From: Pseudobutyrivibrio sp.
GTDB lineage: Bacteria > Bacillota > Clostridia > Lachnospirales > Lachnospiraceae
Assembly: GCA_017557715.1 (NCBI GenBank)
Contig: JAFYYE010000447.1
Span: forward strand, 1 to 5,061
Direction: 5' to 3'
DNA length: 5,061 bases
In this document: positions 1 to 4,238 of the stretch, piece by piece
Numbering within the stretch: the first letter of the stretch is position 1
Layout of the letters: the number at the start of each line of letters is the position of its first letter
Program-made: the position numbers and the translations under genes
Notes under the pieces: generated by a model
Seen by the model: only the letters and a program-made list of their open reading frames with translations
What the model was told of the DNA's origin: nothing
Databases searched by the model: none

Positions 1-681
1 AGACATAAAGAATTTACTATTGATAGAAAGCTGTTATCTGTTGATAAGGAAATTGTCGATAGAATGTGGCGCTTATCATTGCCTGTGCTTTTGATAAATG
101 TTGCATCTACATCGGGATACGTTGTGTTTGCAGGCTTGGTTTCCCATATGGGCACTATTATTTTTGCCGCCCATAGTATTGCGGTTGGTGCGGAAGAGTT
201 GTTCTATATCGGTGGCTATGGATTTAAATCAGCGGCCAATACAATGGTAGGGATTTCTTATGGAGAGCAAAACCATGAAAAGTATCACGCAGTTTGTGTC
301 AGCAGTATTATAGCAACAGTAGGTATTATGACTATTAGTGGCGTAATACTGTTTGTTTGTGCGCAGCCTCTTATGGGCTTTTTTACTAATGATGCTAGCG
401 TAATTGCTTTAGGTACCACAGTATTAAAGATGGTAGCTTTCAACGAGCCATTCTTTGGATTGTACATTATATCAGAGGGTATATATTACGGCTTGGGTCG
501 TACCAAGTATCCATTTATTATTGAATTTGGCGGAATGTGGTTAGTCCGTATTCTTTCTACATTTATAGGGATTCATTTATTTGGAATAGGTTTGGTTGGA
601 GTATGGTGCTGCATGATTGCTGACAATGTGCTTAAATCAATTTTCTTGACAGTACCACTTAGATGGTTGTGGAAAAAATAG
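1..681 (+). CDS. MATE family efflux transporter, C-terminal half (5' end outside window)
   Basis: Inner-membrane antiporter of the MATE family, which exports drugs or organic cations using a Na+ or H+ gradient. The frame is open from base 1, giving 226 residues against about 450 for a full MATE protein, so this is roughly the second six-helix bundle. The first 20 residues (charged, RHKEF to VDKEIVDR) fit the cytoplasmic linker between the two lobes. Hydrophobic helices then follow at about residues 24-46, 50-75, 97-121, 135-158, 165-190 and 193-216. The stretch with AAHSIAVGAEELFYIG followed by KSAANTMVGISYGEQN matches the usual start of the second MATE repeat (AA..I, then a G-rich turn). The Met at base 64 is internal, not a start. 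The protein ends in basic WLWKK and TAG, directly followed by a terminator. The family call is firm; the substrate cannot be told. Confidence 0.9.
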   Translation, partial: RHKEFTIDRKLLSVDKEIVDRMWRLSLPVLLINVASTSGYVVFAGLVSHMGTIIFAAHSIAVGAEELFYIGGYGFKSAANTMVGISYGEQNHEKYHAVCVSSIIATVGIMTISGVILFVCAQPLMGFFTNDASVIALGTTVLKMVAFNEPFFGLYIISEGIYYGLGRTKYPFIIEFGGMWLVRILSTFIGIHLFGIGLVGVWCCMIADNVLKSIFLTVPLRWLWKK

Positions 682-721
682 AAAAAATAAAGACCTTTGC
701 AGGATTGCAAAGGTCTTTTTA
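682..721. terminator. Bidirectional Rho-independent terminator
   Basis: A perfect 13-bp stem (689-701 paired with 706-718) closes a GGAT loop. The right arm runs into TTTTT (716-720) on the + strand. The left arm is preceded by AAAAAAT, which reads as a T-rich tail on the - strand. The hairpin lies between the stop of the MATE gene (681) and the stop of the convergent minus-strand gene (729), so it can end both transcripts. Confidence 0.93.
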
Positions 722-728
722 CTTATTG

Positions 729-1091
729 CTAAGAATATAATTTCTTTACGTTGCTCTCAACTATATTGTCAGTAGAAATCTTGAATTCTCCTTTAAGGAA
801 GTTTTCAAGCTGACCATATGTATTGATAGCTTTTCCATTTACTAAGATGATGAATGGCTTCTGACCATCCTCATTGAGTGTCATTCTATAATCAACTCTA
901 TCAAGTGCATACTCAACAGCCATTTCATAAGAATCGAAATAAGCCTTTGCGTTTCCAAGAGTATGATCTGATGTAATCCAGTATTCTTCTACGAAAGTGA
1001 TAGTAGGATCAATAGCACTCATCTTAACGAATCTTTCTTCGCTTTCTTCACGTAATAACTTGTACTCTTTGTTAAGTGTTGTTAATTCCAT
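729..1091 (-). CDS. Hypothetical protein, 120 aa, function unknown
   Basis: I do not recognise this family. The product is a soluble-looking 120-residue protein with no signal peptide and no membrane segment. The N-terminus is charged and probably helical (residues 1-24, MELTTLNKEYKLLREESEER). A middle section is rich in aromatic and acidic residues (VEEYWITSDHTLGNAKAYFDSYEMAVEYALDRVDY). A short beta-like segment follows (PFIILVNGKAIN) and then a lysine-rich C-terminus. The start is supported by GAGGTG (1097-1102) five bases before the ATG. The gene lies 156 bp downstream of the chemotaxis gene on the same strand and has its own promoter candidate, so it need not be co-transcribed; however, no clear terminator separates the two. 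It shares the terminator at 682-721 with the MATE gene. Reality as a gene is well supported by length, ribosome binding site, promoter and terminator. Confidence 0.8.
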   Translation of the reverse strand: MELTTLNKEYKLLREESEERFVKMSAIDPTITFVEEYWITSDHTLGNAKAYFDSYEMAVEYALDRVDYRMTLNEDGQKPFIILVNGKAINTYGQLENFLKGEFKISTDNIVESNVKKLYS

Positions 1092-1143
1092 TAATACACC
1101 TCATAAACACTAAAAACATAACATTCCAACTTCAAACAGTAGA

Positions 1144-1172
1144 ACTTTATCATGAATTTTGTTATAAGTCAA
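1144..1172 (-). promoter_or_regulatory. Sigma-A-like promoter for the 120-aa gene
   Basis: On the - strand, TTGACT (1167-1172) is followed by a 17-bp spacer and TAAAGT (1144-1149). TGA directly upstream makes it an extended -10 (TGnTAAAGT). The -35 matches the consensus at five of six positions. Transcription would start near 1137, giving a leader of about 45 bases. The rest of 1092-1247 is AT-rich with no recognisable terminator for the upstream chemotaxis gene. Confidence 0.65.
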
Positions 1173-1247
1173 CACTATAAATGAAATATTCGCATTTTTA
1201 TAACCGATGCACAGATGAGTATTATTAATTTTTTGTTTTAAGTACAA

Positions 1248-2798
1248 TTAGGCAAACTTAATGATGTTGTCTTCTTGAACTGTAGTATCTTCCTGAATGC
1301 CATCGCTGTATTTGTCTAAGACAGCGGCAGTATTCTGAACCTCATCTAAGAGCACGCGAGTGTCATTAGAAAGGATTCTGTTGTCGTTTGAAAGTTCTGC
1401 TGACTGGGCTGCTGCAGCAGTAACCTCCTCAGTTGTAGCAGAAAGCTGTGAAATGTTTTCTACTATTGTATTGTTTGACGTCGCGAGGTTTTCAATCATT
1501 TCCTGTAAGTCAGAAATGTTTGAAGTGAGGTTGTTTACGTTGTCGTTCATTTTAACAAAGCTTGCAGCAGTCTCCTCGATGAGCTCACCCTGCTGGTTTG
1601 AAGCTGAACATGCCTCTGAAACAGCCTTCTCAGCATCCTGCGCATTGTTTCCTAGCTCAACAATCATTCTTGTAATATCTTCAGTAGCATCCTTTGTCTT
1701 CTCAGCTAAATCTCTGATTTCGTTAGCAACTACAGAGAAGCCCTTTCCATATTCGCCAGCGCGAGCAGCCTCGATAGAAGCGTTCAATGCAAGGAGATTT
1801 GTTTGTGTGCTGATTTCAAGAATCACTTCTGTGATATTCTTCATTTCATCGCCCTTCTTAACAAGAGCGTTCATAGCAGTTCCAACTGTATTATTGATTC
1901 TGGAAATCTTTTCAGCCTTGTCTTTAAGCTGAAGCATCATAGCATGATTTTCATCGTTGATGCTGCTAGCTTCAGTAGCAGAAGCAACCATTTCTTCAGA
2001 ACGGGCAACAGTCTCTTCTATAAGATCCTGAATCTTTTGAGTCATGACAGTCTGCTCCTGAATGTTCTCAGCATTAGCAAGAGTACTCTCAGAAATAGCG
2101 TCCATAGCACCGCCTACTGACTGTGTAGTTTCATCCAGCTTGTTCATATTATCCATAGCAAGACCAACACCGTCACGAACCTTTGTAGCCACATCCATAA
2201 CTTCTGAAAGAAGCTGTCCCTGCTTCTCGGCATGATGCTCAATAAGACCAACTGTATCGTGCTGGAAGAGCTCTAGAACTTTCTCAAGGTAAATGCAAAG
2301 TGCAACAACAGCAAATGCACAGCCAATTGCAGCAGCATTATCAATAGCTTCGTCTGTAGTATAAGCCTGAGCACCAGATAATCTCGCAATAAAAGTACCA
2401 ATCTGAACAACAGCAACTGTTAATCCTGAAACTCTTGAAAACTTCTTATCATAATAAAGAACAAATGGAACCACTGGGCCAACCATAGCAAATCTGAGGA
2501 AGTAGCTTGTGAAGCCGTAGCATCCAAGTGCACCAATGATTGCAAGTTCAATTAATGACACCCATCTAAGTTTCTCTGAGTTTGATTTCTTAGCATATAA
2601 TGTAGATAAAGAAATCAGAGTGACAACCTCAAGTGCAATTGTAGTTACCAAATAAGTAAGAGTTCTAAAACCTCTTAAATAAGCAATAACAACAACTGTA
2701 GTTAATAACGTGAAATAGATACCATATGTAAAAATTAACACACGGTTAATTCGTTTTACCTGCTCATTTCTGTCTGAGTATAAGAATTTTTCTTCCAT
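1248..2798 (-). CDS. Methyl-accepting chemotaxis protein with six-helix membrane sensor
   Basis: Chemoreceptor that signals to CheA/CheW to bias the flagellar motor. The 516-residue product has a short cytoplasmic N-terminus, then about six hydrophobic helices (about 20-40, 46-67, 79-97, 99-116, 122-140, 154-171) with only short loops. A long coiled coil follows (about 172-500). The signalling tip is clear at residues 328-368: EISTQTNLLALNASIEAA, then RAGE and KGFSVVANEIRDLAEKT. SATTEEVTAA at 453-462 fits the methylation-site consensus. No periplasmic ligand-binding domain and no convincing HAMP are seen. The C-terminus (DNIIKFA) is not a CheR-tethering pentapeptide. The start is the ATG at 2798, preceded by AAAGGA (2806-2811) seven bases away. 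An in-frame GTG ten codons earlier (2828) has no such site and would overlap this ribosome binding site. No other chemotaxis gene is in the window. Confidence 0.95.
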   Translation of the reverse strand: MEEKFLYSDRNEQVKRINRVLIFTYGIYFTLLTTVVVIAYLRGFRTLTYLVTTIALEVVTLISLSTLYAKKSNSEKLRWVSLIELAIIGALGCYGFTSYFLRFAMVGPVVPFVLYYDKKFSRVSGLTVAVVQIGTFIARLSGAQAYTTDEAIDNAAAIGCAFAVVALCIYLEKVLELFQHDTVGLIEHHAEKQGQLLSEVMDVATKVRDGVGLAMDNMNKLDETTQSVGGAMDAISESTLANAENIQEQTVMTQKIQDLIEETVARSEEMVASATEASSINDENHAMMLQLKDKAEKISRINNTVGTAMNALVKKGDEMKNITEVILEISTQTNLLALNASIEAARAGEYGKGFSVVANEIRDLAEKTKDATEDITRMIVELGNNAQDAEKAVSEACSASNQQGELIEETAASFVKMNDNVNNLTSNISDLQEMIENLATSNNTIVENISQLSATTEEVTAAAAQSAELSNDNRILSNDTRVLLDEVQNTAAVLDKYSDGIQEDTTVQEDNIIKFA

Positions 2799-2849
2799 AA
2801 AAATTTCCTTTCGTAGAATAATCACCACTTAATCATAACCATTTAAAGT

Positions 2850-2864
2850 GCAACGTAATGTTGC
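2850..2864. repeat. Inverted repeat in the chemotaxis gene leader
   Basis: GCAAC (2850-2854) and GTTGC (2860-2864) form a perfect 5-bp inverted repeat around GTAAT. It lies at or just after the predicted transcription start of the chemotaxis gene, so it could be a repressor site or a 5' leader hairpin. Short, so chance is possible. Confidence 0.35.
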
Positions 2865-2870
2865 TGGTGT

Positions 2871-2900
2871 ATATTAGCACGTTATAGTTTTATGTGTAAT
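2871..2900 (-). promoter_or_regulatory. Candidate promoter of the chemotaxis gene
   Basis: On the - strand, TAATAT (2871-2876) is preceded by TGC, giving an extended -10. A weak -35, ATTACA (2895-2900), lies 18 bp upstream. The predicted start near 2864 leaves a leader of about 65 bases. TATAAC (2881-2886) is an alternative -10 with a poorer -35. I saw no good sigma-D (TAAA-N15-CCGATAT) motif, which would be common for motility genes. Confidence 0.4.
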
Positions 2901-2925
2901 GACAAAAGTTAACAAAAACATAACT

Positions 2926-2935
2926 ACACATGTGT
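2926..2935. repeat. 10-bp palindrome in the divergent control region
   Basis: ACACATGTGT is a perfect palindrome. A further half-site-like TGTGTA lies at 2893-2898. It sits between the two divergent genes, upstream of the candidate chemotaxis promoter, and could be a regulator site. The evidence is only symmetry and position. Confidence 0.3.
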
Positions 2936-3014
2936 GGCATAATTGGAAAAGTAAATAAATAATTCGAAAAACGCGAGGATTAAGCAACAAAAAGAATATT
3001 AGTATATAAATATC

Positions 3015-3044
3015 TTGTTGCCACTGTGTATTATGGGATAAAAT
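3015..3044 (+). promoter_or_regulatory. Candidate promoter of the DUF3990 gene
   Basis: TTGTTG (3015-3020), an 18-bp spacer and TAAAAT (3039-3044) place a transcription start near 3051, about 34 bases before the ATG. The -35 lies in the right arm of a 7-bp inverted repeat, GCAACAA (2984-2990) with TTGTTGC (3015-3021), which encloses an AT-only-like stretch. That stretch also offers a second, weaker pair, TTAAGC-17-TATATA. The inverted repeat could be an operator for autoregulation; this is inference. Confidence 0.4.
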
Positions 3045-3064
3045 GCTTATAAGTAGGAATTAAT

Positions 3065-3082
3065 GGAGGGGTGAAGGAGGTG
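3065..3082 (+). promoter_or_regulatory. Double, unusually strong ribosome binding site
   Basis: GGAGGGG (3065-3071) is followed by AAGGAGGTG (3074-3082). The second is a nine-base match to the anti-Shine-Dalgarno sequence, but only four bases separate its GGAGG core from the ATG at 3085. No in-frame start makes better use of either site. Confidence 0.7.
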
Positions 3083-3084
3083 TC

Positions 3085-3636
3085 ATGCTGTTATATCATG
3101 CTGGATTCGATGTAATCAAAGAACCGGATATTTATTATGGAAGAAAGAATGCCGACTTTGGTCAGGGATTCTACACTACACCAGATAAAGAATTTGCTTA
3201 TAGATGGGCTAAAGAGAACTCAGGAAAACAGACCATAGTTAACCATTACGAGCTTGATATGGATGGTCTTTTGGTAAAGGAATTTTATAGATGTGAAGAG
3301 TGGTTTGAGTATATTTATGCTAATCGACATAGAGAGCCTGATGAGATGGAAGCTGATGTTATAGTGGGGCCTATAGCTAATGACATTATATATGATACTT
3401 TGGGAATCACGACTAGTGGTTATTTAGATAAAAATGAATCCATGCAGCTACTTATGATAGGTCCTGAGTATGTGCAGGTGGTTATCAAAACAGAAAAGGC
3501 TAATTCCAAGTTGAAGTGGCTGTCTAGTGATGAACTTAGCAGGGCGCAGTTGGCTGAATATCAGAAGATAATGATGAAAGAGAATGAGGAGTTCCAGGAG
3601 CTGTTTGCAAAGAAGTTAGAAGAGATGGAAGGCTAG
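3085..3636 (+). CDS. DUF3990 protein, ADP-ribosyltransferase-like (possible toxin)
   Basis: A soluble 183-residue protein that I assign to DUF3990, a family placed with ADP-ribosyltransferase folds. Its members often occur with small antitoxin-like partners such as DUF3791. Family landmarks visible here are LYHAG at 3-7 (the conserved N-terminal Tyr-His), R20 followed by NADFGQGFYTT at 22-32, FAYRWA at 37-42, DVIVGPIANDII at 91-102 and the late Q-V-V-I-K-T-E-K-A segment at 131-139. The C-terminal 30 residues are a highly charged helix (KENEEFQELFAKKLEEMEG). The length is normal for the family, and the start agrees with the family's N-terminus as well as with the ribosome binding site. No partner ORF lies in 2829-3084 or after the stop, so it appears orphan. 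No terminator with a T-tract follows on this strand. Toxicity, ADP-ribosylation and target are not shown by the sequence. Confidence 0.82.
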   Translation: MLLYHAGFDVIKEPDIYYGRKNADFGQGFYTTPDKEFAYRWAKENSGKQTIVNHYELDMDGLLVKEFYRCEEWFEYIYANRHREPDEMEADVIVGPIANDIIYDTLGITTSGYLDKNESMQLLMIGPEYVQVVIKTEKANSKLKWLSSDELSRAQLAEYQKIMMKENEEFQELFAKKLEEMEG

Positions 3637-3717
3637 GTCCCCTTTTAAAGTACCTATGACAGGGTGGTAGTCTCCCGAGCCTATATGGTGTCCGAGCAAT
3701 TGGATTCAATAATAGAA

Positions 3718-3735
3718 TGTACCCCGATTGTACCC
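3718..3735. repeat. Tandem TGTACCC direct repeat at 11-bp pitch
   Basis: TGTACCC occurs at 3718-3724 and again at 3729-3735, same face of the helix. It lies 80-100 bp from the tRNA-Gly fragment. Such paired sites can bind integrase arms or a regulator; no protein is identified. Confidence 0.4.
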
Positions 3736-3760
3736 ATTTTCAAAATGATTAAATGGCAAC

Positions 3761-3800
3761 AAAAAAGCTCAGAAATATTGATTTCTCAACATTTCTGAGC
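3761..3800 (-). terminator. Minus-strand Rho-independent terminator behind the tRNA-Gly fragment
   Basis: A perfect 10-bp stem (3767-3776 with 3791-3800) can be extended after one mismatch by TTGA/TCAA (3778-3781 with 3786-3789). On the - strand it is followed by TTTTTT (3766-3761). On the + strand the tail is CAAATAAAAA, so it will not work well for the DUF3990 transcript. The only minus-strand element just upstream is the tRNA-Gly 3' end, so this is most simply that tRNA gene's original terminator. Confidence 0.82.
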
Positions 3801-3811
3801 CAAATAAAAAG

Positions 3812-3831
3812 AGCGCGAGACGGGACTCGAA
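3812..3831 (-). pseudogene. tRNA-Gly 3' fragment, candidate attachment site
   Basis: Read on the - strand, the 20 bases give a T-loop TTCGAGT, the 3' half of the T-stem CCCGT, the 3' half of the acceptor stem CTCGCGC and discriminator T. G1-C72, C2-G71 and U73, implied by the acceptor end, are glycine identity features. CCA is not encoded (CTT follows). The rest of the tRNA is absent: the T-stem 5' half should be ACGGG but is TGCGA, and no GCGCGAG acceptor half or anticodon arm exists within the next 150 bases. The match stops exactly at the T-stem/T-loop border. tRNA 3' ends of this kind are the classic core left by tyrosine-recombinase integration. Because the native terminator lies on the 3' side (lower coordinates), the foreign or rearranged side would be at higher coordinates. 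Confidence 0.72.
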
Positions 3832-3864
3832 TCGCATTCCTTATCTTAAAATACTGATAGAAAA

Positions 3865-3960
3865 GGGATTCTAGCACTGCTTTTTCCTTAGGGAACACCT
3901 GTGGGGTCACCTAAGTATATACAACAATTTAATCAGTTACATTTTTTTTGTAAGAATCCT
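3865..3960. ncRNA. Candidate structured RNA or relic, three-stem fold
   Basis: GGATTC (3866-3871) pairs with GAATCC (3954-3959). With one further A-T pair and a G-U pair this makes an 8-bp closing stem (3865-3872 with 3953-3960). It encloses a hairpin CTTAGG/CCTAAG (3887-3892 with 3910-3915). A third short stem, TTACA/TGTAA (3937-3941 with 3949-3953), surrounds a run of T; it shares base 3953 with the closing stem. CACCT is repeated at 3896 and 3908. No known riboswitch or RNA family was recognised and no clear promoter was seen, so strand is undecided. It could also be decayed mobile-element DNA. Confidence 0.25.
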
Positions 3961-4086
3961 AGTGGCTATGGATCTGAAATAATCGTTTGAGATGGTTCCT
4001 CAGGGATACAGAATTTTCTTATAAGGATGCCTTGGGGCAACTTTGAAGGTTGAAAAAATCAACCTAATACCACCTATTTAACAACT

Positions 4087-4111
4087 AAATCAAGTCGCAC
4101 CCTTGATTTTT
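4087..4111 (+). terminator. Weak terminator-like hairpin upstream of glutamate dehydrogenase
   Basis: AAATCAAG (4087-4094) pairs perfectly with CTTGATTT (4102-4109) around a 7-base loop, and the right arm ends in TTTTT (4107-4111). The stem is AT-rich and the T-tract overlaps it, so efficiency may be low. It would end any + strand transcript from 3637-4080 before the downstream promoter. Confidence 0.4.
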
Positions 4112-4125
4112 CCAAGCATACTTGG
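4112..4125. promoter_or_regulatory. Inverted repeat upstream of the glutamate dehydrogenase promoter
   Basis: CCAAG and CTTGG are separated by CATA, centred about 58 bp before the predicted transcription start. Size and position would suit an activator site, for example of LysR type, but no regulator is encoded in the window. Confidence 0.35.
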
Positions 4126-4141
4126 TTTGGTTCGTGAAGTA

Positions 4142-4170
4142 TTGCAAATAGAAAAAGTTAGTAATATACT
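4142..4170 (+). promoter_or_regulatory. gdhA: Sigma-A-like promoter of glutamate dehydrogenase
   Basis: TTGCAA (4142-4147), a 17-bp spacer and TATACT (4165-4170) match the consensus at four and five of six positions. The start would be near 4177, giving a leader of about 62 bases that contains the hairpins described next. Confidence 0.7.
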
Positions 4171-4186
4171 CCGTGGCGTTGAAAAG

Positions 4187-4228
4187 AACTCTCCAGCGCT
4201 GGAAGTTTTAAAGAAAAACTTCAGGAGG
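4187..4228 (+). promoter_or_regulatory. gdhA: Leader with two alternative hairpins beside the ribosome binding site
   Basis: Hairpin A spans 4187-4207: AACT pairs with AGTT, then after one bulged C, TCCA pairs with TGGA around a GCGC loop. It contains the palindrome CCAGCGCTGG (4193-4202). Hairpin B pairs GAAGTTTT (4202-4209) with AAAACTTC (4215-4222) and ends directly against the Shine-Dalgarno AGGAGG (4223-4228), ten bases before the ATG. A and B share 4202-4207 and cannot form together. Neither is followed by a T-tract, so any control would act on translation or RNA stability. Confidence 0.5.
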
Positions 4229-4238
4229 ATAATTACAT

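Larger units (their letters stand above)
3832..4141. other. Gene-free region between tRNA-Gly fragment and glutamate dehydrogenase promoter
   Basis: No reading frame here has a start, ribosome binding site and family resemblance. The region holds hairpins at 3865-3960, 4047-4065 (AGGTTGA/TCAACCT around AAAAA) and 4087-4109, an 8-base palindrome CTTATAAG, and the inverted repeat at 4112-4125. The density of inverted repeats suggests structured RNA or an old insertion, not random spacer. Confidence 0.55.

Noticed and set aside
64..66. ATG at 64 as start of the MATE gene
   Set aside because: The frame is open from base 1 and the protein would begin in the middle of the MATE fold; no ribosome binding site precedes this ATG.
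1360..2120. Plus-strand open frames inside the chemoreceptor gene
   Set aside because: They are shadows of the repetitive coiled-coil coding sequence, without ribosome binding sites or family resemblance.
2799..2828. GTG start ten codons upstream of the chemoreceptor ATG
   Set aside because: The ATG at 2798 has AAAGGA at proper spacing, and the longer frame would translate through that site without a ribosome binding site of its own.
3661..3669. AGGGTGGTA resembling the start of the T-box antiterminator motif
   Set aside because: The following ACCGCG part is missing, there is no specifier stem, the upstream DNA is the DUF3990 coding region, and no amino-acid-related gene or plus-strand terminator follows.
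3718..3750. Short frame with MYPDCTHFQND as an integrase C-terminal remnant
   Set aside because: Too short and without any catalytic or upstream integrase sequence to support the call.
2984..3766. GCAACAAAAA at 2984 and 3756 as direct repeats flanking the DUF3990 gene
   Set aside because: Several chance pairs of 10-mers are expected in 5 kb and the motif is low complexity; no terminal inverted repeats accompany it.
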